A stretch of DNA of 31,528 nucleotides from Chitinispirillaceae bacterium (GTDB taxonomy: Bacteria; Fibrobacterota; Chitinivibrionia; Chitinivibrionales; Chitinispirillaceae), in contig JAFGDP010000147.1 in NCBI GenBank assembly GCA_016932075.1, positions 1 to 31,528 on the forward strand, read 5' to 3'. Position 1 is the first letter of the stretch; every line of letters starts with the position of its first letter. This document shows positions 24,541 through 31,528 of this stretch, piece after piece. Under the pieces are notes generated by a model. It was not told the DNA's origin and did not search any database. It was given only the letters and a program-made list of their open reading frames with translations. Made by a program: the position numbers and the translations under genes.

Positions 24541-24991
24541 GGGGGCCTCCTCTTGTGTGGTTCAACCTTCTTCTGCGCAAAACCATCCGATTGCAACAAG
24601 CCGACGATGCCGCACAATGATTATGGTCTGGCTTCGCGGTGAAACTGGGGTTTGAAAAAATACGATCCCTCTGTAAATAAGATCTCTATCCGTTGGCACG
24701 AAGATATACCTAGAAAATATGAAAAACAACCGTGAGAGTCAAAGCGGAAGCGGATTAATTTATGGAGCACGCTGCGGCGACGAATTCGAAGGCTGCACGC
24801 AAGAGCGAAAACGACCACCACAAGAGATGCTCGGCCTATTACATTGAGGACACTTTATCAGCAAATAGTCCCCTACAACAGCTCAGCCGGGGTCTTCGCA
24901 GCAGCCGCACTGCCGGGGAAACGGGGAGGAAGAAGCCTTTTATGGTTCATGAAAACGTTATTGTTCATCGGTTCTGATGATTGCATGAGAA
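24541..24991. other. Intergenic interval with the TPR gene promoter
   Basis: No convincing gene is visible in these 451 bases. The left half is AT-rich and holds the leader and candidate promoter of the TPR gene. The right half follows the stop of the Ig-like lipoprotein gene; I see no strong terminator there. Confidence 0.5.
24714..24742 (-). promoter_or_regulatory. Candidate sigma70-like promoter of the TPR gene
   Basis: On the minus strand TTGACT (24742-24737) and TATTTT (24719-24714) are separated by 17 bases. Transcription would start near 24706, giving a leader of about 165 bases before the ATG at 24540. Confidence 0.4.
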
Positions 24992-26728
24992 TCAAGGCCT
25001 GTCGGCAACCGTCACACTGTCACTGCGCATCTTCGGCCGGTGCTTCGCGCACCTTGTGCACGCGTGCGGCAATGCAACGCCCTCGATCTCCCATCGCGCG
25101 CGTGCTTCGATGGTATCCGGCATCGTAAAATGCGGTTCAGGCGGCCGCCACGGCACAAGCACGCCCGGATCCGGCTTTTTATTGCGGTTCCGGTCGCTGA
25201 AATAGCTTACAAACCCCCTGCCAGCAGGAATCGAATCGAACGCAAAGCAGCCGCCTGAATCGTGCGTCACAGAAACAGGGCCGCCGCCAAGCGGCATGAA
25301 CTGCCAGGTGCGGAATGAATCCGGATCAAGGCAGGCCGCGCAACCCTTAAGCGAGATCGCAAGACTGTCTCCCTGTATCACCGTGAAAACCGGCGCCAGG
25401 ACCGTATCCGTGGTGTCGCGCGGCGTGAGCCGAAGATCTGCAAGGTCTTTGGCTGAGGACGAAAGAAGCACGAGCCGGTATATTCCGCCCGCGGCAAGCG
25501 TACGGCCGGGGCGCATCGCAACGGTATCTGCCCAGCCGTCCGGAACAATCAAAGGAACCGAATCGCCGAGGGTATCGGTGAGCAGAAGCGGCGACGCGAC
25601 GCGTACCGGTTCGGTGAAATGCAGCGCCAGCTCGGGCTCCGGTGTGACCGTGGTGACCGGGCCTACCGACACCAGCGCCGGCGCCGTGGTATCGATCGGC
25701 TGCGCACCGTTGAACCGCATGGTATCGGCAACCACGGTAGTGCCGGCACAGGCGGCCTTTGCGTACCTGAAGATGAGACGATAGGACGCACGGTCCAGCG
25801 AATTGTCAAGAAACAAAAAGCACCGCTGCATGCCCCTGTTGATCCATTGGACGCTGTCTATGTCCGGCCCGGCACCGCTGCGGTCAGCGCGCACTATCAT
25901 CCACGACGGGGAGGTCTGCCCGCGGCTTGAATCCATTCCCGCATTGAGCGCACACAGAAGCGTTGTGGCTGAAACCGGCGCTACTGACGTCAGGCGAAGC
26001 CGGACCGTATCGCTCGATACGGGAAACAGCAGTATCGTATCCGGCTCGCTGGAAACAACCGTGGTCCGTGAAAGCGGCGCATAGGCCTGCTCTGCTCCGG
26101 GATCGAGCCTGCCGTTGCCGTTCCGGTCAATAAAGCCCGCGATCCGGCAGGGACCGGGCTTGACATTTTCAAAGAAGAAAAACGACGCGCTGTCGGTCTG
26201 TGCCAGATAATCGGGCGCACCCCAGAGCGTGGTATCGTCGCAGGAGTCCTGTTCCCGGTAGAGTCCAACAAGGGCCTGAACAGCGGTTGTGAACGGATCG
26301 ATAACACAGCCCGAGATCTTTCCGCTGTCAAGATCCGGACCGGTGGAAAAGACCAGGGTGAACGGAACGGCAAGCGGATTATTGCGCAGGTCAGTCAGCA
26401 GAGAGGTAAGAACGACATGATAGGTGGTCGAGTCGGCAAACGCGCGAACCGGCGTTATTGCCAGCCGCCTGCCGGAAACGCGTATCCGTACGCCACCATC
26501 GACCGGCGGCAGAATGGCCACCGCCCGTGGCGCGGCGGTCCGCAATATCCATTCGGAAAAGGTGATGGTGACGCTGGTCTGCGGGTCCACCATCACGGCG
26601 CCCGCGTCCGGTCTGGTTTGCATGACCGTGGGACCGGTCTTGTCGTCAGGACCGCCGCCCGGGGACACCTGGTGCGCACACCAGCAGAACAGAACAACGG
26701 TTACTGCAGCAAAGGCAACGGTCCGCAC
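24992..26728 (-). CDS. Ig-like domain lipoprotein
   Basis: This 578-aa protein begins with a signal segment (VRTVAFAAVTVVLFCWCAHQ) followed by PGGGPDDKTGPTVMQTRPDAG, the typical start of an SbsA-type Ig-like lipoprotein of FCB-group bacteria. The first Ig-like domain is roughly residues 35-130 (VTITFSEWILR, TYHVVLTS, LVFSTG). The region around residue 200 (RIAGFIDRNGNGRLDPG) carries a D-x-N-x-N-x-x-x-D calcium-type loop, and YFSDRNRNKKPDPG near the end is a second such loop. A further Ig-like unit lies between (LALHFTEPVRV, IYRLVLLSSSA). I chose the GTG at 26728 because GGAGG lies 5-6 bases upstream; the open frame continues upstream but would misplace the signal. It is probably surface-exposed or periplasmic; the role is unknown. 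Confidence 0.8.
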   Translation of the reverse strand: MRTVAFAAVTVVLFCWCAHQVSPGGGPDDKTGPTVMQTRPDAGAVMVDPQTSVTITFSEWILRTAAPRAVAILPPVDGGVRIRVSGRRLAITPVRAFADSTTYHVVLTSLLTDLRNNPLAVPFTLVFSTGPDLDSGKISGCVIDPFTTAVQALVGLYREQDSCDDTTLWGAPDYLAQTDSASFFFFENVKPGPCRIAGFIDRNGNGRLDPGAEQAYAPLSRTTVVSSEPDTILLFPVSSDTVRLRLTSVAPVSATTLLCALNAGMDSSRGQTSPSWMIVRADRSGAGPDIDSVQWINRGMQRCFLFLDNSLDRASYRLIFRYAKAACAGTTVVADTMRFNGAQPIDTTAPALVSVGPVTTVTPEPELALHFTEPVRVASPLLLTDTLGDSVPLIVPDGWADTVAMRPGRTLAAGGIYRLVLLSSSAKDLADLRLTPRDTTDTVLAPVFTVIQGDSLAISLKGCAACLDPDSFRTWQFMPLGGGPVSVTHDSGGCFAFDSIPAGRGFVSYFSDRNRNKKPDPGVLVPWRPPEPHFTMPDTIEARARWEIEGVALPHACTRCAKHRPKMRSDSVTVADRP

Positions 26729-26816
26729 GCACCCTCCACCCGTTTTTTCACTATCATGAATTTCATCGTGTTCCGCCGGATCATGGACACTGCGACAACC
26801 AGAGAAAATACAACCC

Positions 26817-26845
26817 TTGGCAGGCAATCGACAATTATTTACAAT
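26817..26845 (+). promoter_or_regulatory. Sigma70-like promoter of the phosphofructokinase gene
   Basis: TTGGCA (26817-26822) and TACAAT (26840-26845) are separated by exactly 17 bases. Each has one mismatch to consensus. Transcription would start near 26852, about 100 bases before the ATG at 26951. Confidence 0.6.
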
Positions 26846-26950
26846 TTAGCATACGGTCTGCAGCAAGCGATCGCTGCGCTCTCCGCGCCGTGAGCTGCGC
26901 AGGAACAATCATATATATTGCAGTAATGCAGCGTTTGAAAGAAGCGGTCC

Positions 26951-28273
26951 ATGGAAAATCTGAACTTTGACATCACCTCGCTCGGTCCTCGAACCATACC
27001 TTCACCCCTTCCCCTGTCCCGCGAAGAGGGTGATTTTATCGCCGACTATGTAAGCGACAATGAATTCTTTCTCTACGACATCTTGGCAATCGGCGGCAAG
27101 AGCATTCCATGGAACAGGCGGGGGCTCGTGGAACGGGCCGGACCGCGGGAGCTCATCTACTTTGATCCCTCCAAGGTCCATGCGGGAATTATAACATGCG
27201 GCGGCCTGTGCCCGGGCCTCAATAACGTGATTCGCGCCATCGTGATGACCCTCTGGTACAACTACGGCGTGCGACGCATCTCCGGCTTCAAGTTCGGGTT
27301 TCGCGGACTCATGCCCCAGTACCGGCTGCCGGCACTCGAGCTTACCCCGGATCTGGTGGCAAACATCCATAATGACGGGGGCACCCTTCTCGGCTCTTCG
27401 CGCGGCGGCGGCGACCGGCTCTCCGAGGTGGCTGATTCGCTTGAACGCATGAATATCCGGATCCTGTTCGTGATCGGCGGCGACGGCTCGCAGCGCGGCG
27501 CGCATGAGATCGCGCGGCTCATGACCGAACGAAAACAAAAAGTCGCGGTCGTGGGCGTCCCGAAAACGATCGACAACGACCTGGCGTTTATCCAGCGTTC
27601 GTTCGGGTTCGATACCGCGGTTTCCGAAGCGGTCGATGCGGTCACGGGCGCGCACGTTGAAGCGCACGATGCGATCAACGGCGTTGCCGTGGTAAAACTG
27701 ATGGGACGGGAATCCGGGTTCATTGCCGCTTCCACCGCGCTGGGCACAAGCGACGTCAATTACGTTCTGGTGCCTGAAGTGCCGTTTGACCTGGAGGGCG
27801 AGCACGGCCTGCTGGCACATCTGAAAAAACGGCTTGCAGCCCGCAATCACGCCGTCATCGTGGTTGCCGAGGGCGCGGGCCAGCATCTTCTTCCAGCGAG
27901 CACGACAACCGACGCTTCAGGAAACAAAAAACTCGGTGACATCGGCCTGTTTCTCAAAGACACGATCAAGGCCTATTTTAAAAACGAGGGGATGGACATC
28001 AACCTCAAATACATCGACCCGAGCTATCTTATCCGCAGCACCAAGGCGAATCCGAATGACGCGATCTACTGCGCACGACTCGGCGCCAATGCGGTGCACG
28101 CCGCCATGGCGGGCAAGACCGACATAATCATCAGCCTGATCCACAACCGGTATATGCACGTGCCGATCAGGCTCGCGGTATCGCGGCGGAACCGGATCGA
28201 TCCCGAATCCTCGCTGTGGCGCGACGTGATCGAAGCGACCGGCCAGCCGGCACTCATGAAGAATCCGTCATAG
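26951..28273 (+). CDS. pfkA: 6-phosphofructokinase, long ATP/PPi-type clade
   Basis: This 440-aa cytoplasmic enzyme phosphorylates fructose 6-phosphate in glycolysis. It carries an N-terminal extension of about 75 residues before the core, as in plant-type and PPi-type enzymes. The core shows ITCGGLCPGLNNVIR (81-95), LGSSRGGG, GGDGS (176-180), VPKTIDNDL with catalytic Asp (203-211) and MGRESGFIA (251-259). The Gly in GGDG is the residue found in ATP users, whereas PKTIDND (Lys) is typical of the PPi/plant-like lineage; this Gly/Lys combination occurs in ATP-dependent members of that lineage, so ATP is favoured. The ribosome binding site is weak. The stop lies 5 bases from the convergent cinA stop. 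Confidence 0.92.
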   Translation: MENLNFDITSLGPRTIPSPLPLSREEGDFIADYVSDNEFFLYDILAIGGKSIPWNRRGLVERAGPRELIYFDPSKVHAGIITCGGLCPGLNNVIRAIVMTLWYNYGVRRISGFKFGFRGLMPQYRLPALELTPDLVANIHNDGGTLLGSSRGGGDRLSEVADSLERMNIRILFVIGGDGSQRGAHEIARLMTERKQKVAVVGVPKTIDNDLAFIQRSFGFDTAVSEAVDAVTGAHVEAHDAINGVAVVKLMGRESGFIAASTALGTSDVNYVLVPEVPFDLEGEHGLLAHLKKRLAARNHAVIVVAEGAGQHLLPASTTTDASGNKKLGDIGLFLKDTIKAYFKNEGMDINLKYIDPSYLIRSTKANPNDAIYCARLGANAVHAAMAGKTDIIISLIHNRYMHVPIRLAVSRRNRIDPESSLWRDVIEATGQPALMKNPS

Positions 28274-28278
28274 ACGAA

Positions 28279-28752
28279 TCAGAGCAGATCCACCATCCTC
28301 CGCAGCGCCCTCAGCACCGCCTGTTCCCGCACCCGGCTCCGTGGTCCCCTGAACCGCTCCTCGAACGCCCGGGCTTTTTTGCCCTTCGCGATCCCGATAT
28401 ACACGAGGCCTGCGGGTTTGGCGCGCGTGCCGCCGCCCGGGCCCGCAATGCCGGACACGGCAATGGCGCAATCCGCATGCAGCACCTGTTGCGCGCCGCG
28501 CGCCATGGCGATCACGGTTTCGGCGGATACCGCGCCGTGTTTGTCAAGAACATGCCGCGGCACCCCGAGCAGCCGCTGCTTGACCTTGTTTTCGTACGCG
28601 ATGATCCCGCCCTTGAAATAACGCGACGATCCGGGGATCGCGGTGATCGCTGCGCCGACCATGCCGCCGGTGCAGGATTCCGCGACCCCGAGGGTCAGCC
28701 GTTTTTCCAAAAGCACTGATCCGAGATGTCTGCACAACGTCATGGCATCCAC
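28279..28752 (-). CDS. pncC: CinA C-terminal domain protein (nicotinamide-nucleotide amidase, PncC-like)
   Basis: This 157-aa protein is the stand-alone CinA C-terminal domain, which deamidates nicotinamide mononucleotide to nicotinate mononucleotide in the pyridine nucleotide cycle. Conserved stretches are GVAESCTGGMVGAAITAIPGSSRYFKGG (split over residues 22-49), AYENKVKQRLLGV, GAVSAETV and AVSGIAGPGGGT. The start is the GTG at 28752, with AGGAG 6 bases upstream; the ATG three codons later is less well spaced. It follows pgpA by 12 bases, the common pgpA-cinA neighbourhood. It links functionally to nadA elsewhere in the window. Confidence 0.93.
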   Translation of the reverse strand: MDAMTLCRHLGSVLLEKRLTLGVAESCTGGMVGAAITAIPGSSRYFKGGIIAYENKVKQRLLGVPRHVLDKHGAVSAETVIAMARGAQQVLHADCAIAVSGIAGPGGGTRAKPAGLVYIGIAKGKKARAFEERFRGPRSRVREQAVLRALRRMVDLL

Positions 28753-28764
28753 GGGCAGCTCCTG

Positions 28765-29271
28765 TTACAAATAGGACTTCACCGCATGATACACCACCAG
28801 CAGCAGGTGCAGGCTGATATTCGCCAGAACCCCGGCCGCCACGTCGTCCATGGTCACGCCGACGCCGTCGTCAAGCTCCTCCATGCGGTAGACCGGAAAC
28901 GGTTTGACTATATCAAAAAACCGGAACAGGAAAAAGCCGGTGATGAGCGTGCGGATCGTGACCGGCACGAACAGGAACACGACGAGCTGGCCCGCCACCT
29001 CGTCGACCACGATCCTGCCCGAGTCCTCCTTGCCGAACAGCTCGCGGCTTCGCGAGGAGAAAAACATGCTGCAGGCGATCATTGCCAGAACAACGAACCA
29101 GTACCCCATGGCGCTCTCGGGCGCTTGAAACAGCGGGGTCTTCCGGTCAGCAAACCAGAGCGCCGCAACGGTCACTGCCGACGCGGCCGTGCCCGATGCC
29201 GGAACATAGCCGATGAACAGGACGCTCGCCACCGCCTTGCGGATCCATTTGCCGACGCCCGAAATCTCCAT
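28765..29271 (-). CDS. pgpA: Phosphatidylglycerophosphatase A
   Basis: This 168-aa integral membrane phosphatase converts phosphatidylglycerophosphate to phosphatidylglycerol. Family residues are visible in FIGYVPASGTAASAVT, VVDEVAGQL, FFLFRFFDIVKPFPV and the C-terminal GVGVTMDDVAAGVLANI with the conserved Asp pair. Four membrane segments fit the family. The open frame continues upstream through recR, but the ATG at 29271 lies 7 bases after the recR stop with AGGGGA just upstream, and matches the normal length. Confidence 0.95.
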   Translation of the reverse strand: MEISGVGKWIRKAVASVLFIGYVPASGTAASAVTVAALWFADRKTPLFQAPESAMGYWFVVLAMIACSMFFSSRSRELFGKEDSGRIVVDEVAGQLVVFLFVPVTIRTLITGFFLFRFFDIVKPFPVYRMEELDDGVGVTMDDVAAGVLANISLHLLLVVYHAVKSYL

Positions 29272-29278
29272 AGGTCCC

Positions 29279-29881
29279 CTATTCTCCGTAGTGAATATCG
29301 GTCCGTTCGTTGAGCGCCTGCCCGAGCGTGATCTGGTCCACGTACTCGATCTCCATACCGGCCGGCATGCCGCGCGCAAGCCGCGTGATGCGCACGCCGG
29401 CGTCATGAAACCGCCGGACCAGGTAAAGAGCGGTTGTCTCCGCTTCGGCGCTCCCGCCGAGTCCGATGATGAGCTCGGACGGTTTCTCCTGCTCGATGCG
29501 CGCTGCGAGTTCAGCAATCCTGAGCTTGTCCGGCGTGACGCCGGCAAGCGGAGAGAGCACGCCGCCGAGCACATGGTACACGCCCCGGAACCTCCCGATC
29601 TTCTCGATCGCAAATACGTCCGGCGGCTTTTCCACCACACAGACAAGCGACTGGTCGCGCGTGGCCGACGCGCAGATCGGACACAGCCCGGTCTCGCTGT
29701 AGGTAAAACAGCGCCCGCACAAAACGATGCGCTGCCGCGCGTCAACAATCGCCCTGGCAAGCGCCTCGACCTCGGCAAGCGGCCGCTCCACCAGATGCAG
29801 GGCAAGACGGGTGGCGCTCTTTTTGCCGATGGTCGGCAACGTGCACAGCCGGTCGATCAGATCGTCAAGCACCTTGATCAT
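29279..29881 (-). CDS. recR: Recombination mediator RecR
   Basis: This 200-aa protein acts with RecO (and RecF) to load RecA on SSB-coated single-stranded gaps. It shows the helix-hairpin-helix region (LIDRLCTLPTIGKKSATRLALHL), the C4 zinc finger (CGRCF...CPIC), the Toprim start VCVVEKPPDVFAIE and GGVLSPLAG, and the conserved C-terminal TRLARGMPAGMEIEYVDQITLGQAL. GGAG lies about 9 bases upstream of the ATG. The order dnaX-ybaB-recR is widely conserved and matches here. Confidence 0.98.
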   Translation of the reverse strand: MIKVLDDLIDRLCTLPTIGKKSATRLALHLVERPLAEVEALARAIVDARQRIVLCGRCFTYSETGLCPICASATRDQSLVCVVEKPPDVFAIEKIGRFRGVYHVLGGVLSPLAGVTPDKLRIAELAARIEQEKPSELIIGLGGSAEAETTALYLVRRFHDAGVRITRLARGMPAGMEIEYVDQITLGQALNERTDIHYGE

Positions 29882-29908
29882 AACAATGGACTCCGTTCAT
29901 CACGGTGA

Positions 29909-30217
29909 TTACATGCCGGGAAGCTTCATTCCGCCGGTAAGGGCGCCGTACGCCGTCTCCGACTCCTCCTTGATCTTTTCACATGCGCTCGCGTGAGCGG
30001 CCATGATAAGGTCCTCGAGCATCTCGACCTCCTGGGGCTGCACCACCTCCGGGTTGATCGTAATGGAGACGAGACCGTACGAGCCGTTCATCACCACCTT
30101 GACCATGCCGCCGCCCGCCGATCCTTCCACTTCCCGTTTCTGCATCTCCTCCTGCATTTTCATGACCTGCGACTGCATTTTCTGCGCCTGTTTCAGGAGC
30201 TTGTTCATCTGTGACAT
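29909..30217 (-). CDS. ybaB: YbaB/EbfC family nucleoid-associated protein
   Basis: This 102-aa DNA-binding dimer belongs to the YbaB/EbfC family. It begins with the Met/Gln/Lys-rich helix (MNKLLKQAQKMQSQVMKMQEEMQ), followed by the central sheet (GGGMVKVVMNGSYGLVSITINPEVV) and the C-terminal helix ending GGMKLPGM, all typical. AGGAGG lies 8 bases before the ATG and 14 bases separate it from the dnaX stop. Confidence 0.97.
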   Translation of the reverse strand: MSQMNKLLKQAQKMQSQVMKMQEEMQKREVEGSAGGGMVKVVMNGSYGLVSITINPEVVQPQEVEMLEDLIMAAHASACEKIKEESETAYGALTGGMKLPGM

Positions 30218-30231
30218 TCGCGCGCTCCTCC

Positions 30232-31528
30232 TTATGTGAGAATTTCACCGTCAAATAGTTCAAGAACCGACGAAATGATCGGTTCCTGCCGTATCTCGTT
30301 GTCTATAGACGCGGCGTGGGCCGCCTGAGTAAAATACTTCGGTGCCTTCTTGTCCGTCTTTTTTGTCTCAAGCGTTATATGCACATCGATCGGTCTGCCC
30401 ATGAACGTTTCCAACAGTCGCGTGATCTCATCACGGTTTTGCTTCCGCGTTATTTCCGAAAACTGAAACTTGAACCGGTCCTGATACACCAGATCAATGG
30501 ACGAATCACTGCTTCCCGCGATCGTGGCGAGCGACAGGAAGGTGCCGATATTCGGCCGGTCGCGCATGAACGATTCGATAAACGCCGGCCACCGTTCCCT
30601 GACATCCTGCGGCGTCTGGGCGCTGCAATCATCAAACCGCTCCGCGATTTCGGGCGAATCGCAGGACGGCACGCCGGAAGCAGGATACGGTTCTTCCAGG
30701 GCAGGCGCGGGCTCTTCCACCCGGCACGGAGAACTCCTGCGCTGAGCGTTCAGGGCTGCATCAGGGTTTTTTTTTAACTCGGGCAGGCGCAGAGACTGCT
30801 GCGGCGCTGACTTAGGGGCGTTGCCATCATCAGTTCCCAGCGCCGCGAGAACCTGTTCGATCGACACGGTGCTGTCCAAATACACCAGCTTCAACAGCAT
30901 ATTTTCAACCGCGATCCTGGGAAGCGCGCTCCATTTGATCTCATTCTCTGACCGGCGCGCGATCTCCATCATGCGCAGGAGATCGCCTTCCGAAAACCGC
31001 TGGGATGACGCGCGCAGCTTTTCCGCCATCCCGCTCTCCACGCCCATGCCCGCGCTCTCGAGCGCTTTGTCGATTCGCGAGAAGAGCAGTAAACGAAGGT
31101 GCTCCTGGAGCCCGGTCACGAACTCATGCAGGTCATACCCCTGATACAGGACCTCCTGTATCACCTCAAGGGCCGCGCCGGGATTATGCCCGGCGATCGC
31201 ATCCATGACCCTGGCATACACCTCCATGCTCACCAGCCCTAGTACAAGCCGGACCTCCTTTTCCGCAAGCAGCTCAGGACAGTAGGCATATGCCTGGTCA
31301 AGAAGCGACAGGGCGTCGCGCATGCTGCCGTCGGCCTTGCGCGCGATGAGCACGAGCGCCTCCTTCTCAAAGGCGATCTTCTCCTCGACACAGATCTTCT
31401 CCAGCCGGGCAAGGATCTGCTCAGGAACGATGCGCCGGAAATCGTAGCGCTGGCAGCGCGAATGGATGGTTGCGGGGATCTTATGCGGTTCCGTGGTGGC
31501 GAAAATAAATATCACCGATGGCGGCGGC
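30232..31528 (-). CDS. dnaX: DNA polymerase III tau/gamma subunit, N-terminus beyond the window
   Basis: About 432 codons of the clamp-loader ATPase are present. The 5' end is cut: the first visible residues are PPPSVIFIFATTEPHKIP, which follow the Walker B region. Sensor motif SRCQRYDFR (missing only the preceding ATPase half), domain II (SMRDALSLLDQAYAY) and domain III (to about LLKLVYLDS) are clear. A low-complexity linker follows and then a tau-specific C-terminal domain ending GEILT. At 30767-30775 the mRNA has nine consecutive A (codons TTA AAA AAA AAC) just after domain III. Slipping back one base reads KKKP then stop; slipping forward reads KKTLMQP then stop. This is the expected layout for making a short gamma form. 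Confidence 0.97.
   Translation of the reverse strand, partial: PPPSVIFIFATTEPHKIPATIHSRCQRYDFRRIVPEQILARLEKICVEEKIAFEKEALVLIARKADGSMRDALSLLDQAYAYCPELLAEKEVRLVLGLVSMEVYARVMDAIAGHNPGAALEVIQEVLYQGYDLHEFVTGLQEHLRLLLFSRIDKALESAGMGVESGMAEKLRASSQRFSEGDLLRMMEIARRSENEIKWSALPRIAVENMLLKLVYLDSTVSIEQVLAALGTDDGNAPKSAPQQSLRLPELKKNPDAALNAQRRSSPCRVEEPAPALEEPYPASGVPSCDSPEIAERFDDCSAQTPQDVRERWPAFIESFMRDRPNIGTFLSLATIAGSSDSSIDLVYQDRFKFQFSEITRKQNRDEITRLLETFMGRPIDVHITLETKKTDKKAPKYFTQAAHAASIDNEIRQEPIISSVLELFDGEILT
30767..30775 (-). promoter_or_regulatory. A9 slippery run in dnaX, candidate gamma-producing slippage site
   Basis: Nine A in the mRNA lie between domain III and the tau C-terminal domain. Both shifted frames stop within 3-8 codons. 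The tract also contains the heptamer A AAA AAC in the zero frame. I cannot define a strong stimulatory hairpin or internal Shine-Dalgarno sequence by eye, so transcriptional slippage is at least as likely as ribosomal frameshifting. Confidence 0.6.

Overview
The window comes from a bacterial chromosome of moderately high GC content. Its Gram-negative envelope genes (Wzi-like outer-membrane barrel, lipoproteins, AgmX/PglI-type C-terminal domain, Ig-like lipoprotein starting Cys...GGPDDKTGP) and its gene mix suggest a free-living member of the FCB group. A Fibrobacterota/Chitinispirillia-like lineage is my best guess; this is inference from protein flavour, not from a marker gene. No rRNA, tRNA, CRISPR array or transposase gene is visible.

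Left edge (1-3946): the 3' part of a GT4 glycosyltransferase runs into an AT-rich accessory stretch. This stretch holds a GxxExxY (PD-(D/E)XK-like) gene flanked tightly by 31-bp inverted repeats, an orphan 230-aa coiled-coil protein with a clear terminator, about 1.2 kb with no convincing gene that contains an alternating 41/42-bp tandem array, and a BrnT/BrnA toxin-antitoxin pair.

Long minus-strand block (15561 down to 3947): a good sigma70-like promoter at 15533-15561 reads leftward. Genes in transcription order are a SpoIIE-type phosphatase with an anti-sigma-like ATPase domain, coaE, an AgmX/PglI-type lipoprotein, a polyprenyl glycosylphosphotransferase, a Wzi-like barrel protein and a YkgJ cysteine-cluster protein. 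Then comes a tightly overlapping run: cysteine desulfurase, nadA, ApbE (FAD:protein FMN transferase), a NusG-domain-II protein, and a Gx-family membrane protein with an apparent ECF-T-like C-terminal half. The last three resemble the FmnB/EetA/EetB part of flavin-based extracellular electron transfer loci, here coupled to Fe-S and NAD synthesis.

Middle (15600-24540): a ComM/YifB AAA ATPase, a small coiled-coil/zinc-ribbon protein, a UvrD-like SF1 helicase on the minus strand, and two large exported repeat proteins transcribed towards each other. One has three Sm-like LKNG modules plus HEAT repeats; the other has 18 TPRs.

Right part (24992-31528): an Ig-like lipoprotein diverges from a long 6-phosphofructokinase gene that has a near-consensus promoter. 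Then comes the minus-strand replication/repair operon dnaX-ybaB-recR-pgpA-cinA(C). dnaX is cut by the window end. It carries a run of nine A at the end of its conserved part, where slippage in either direction gives an almost immediate stop, as expected for production of a short gamma-like clamp-loader subunit.
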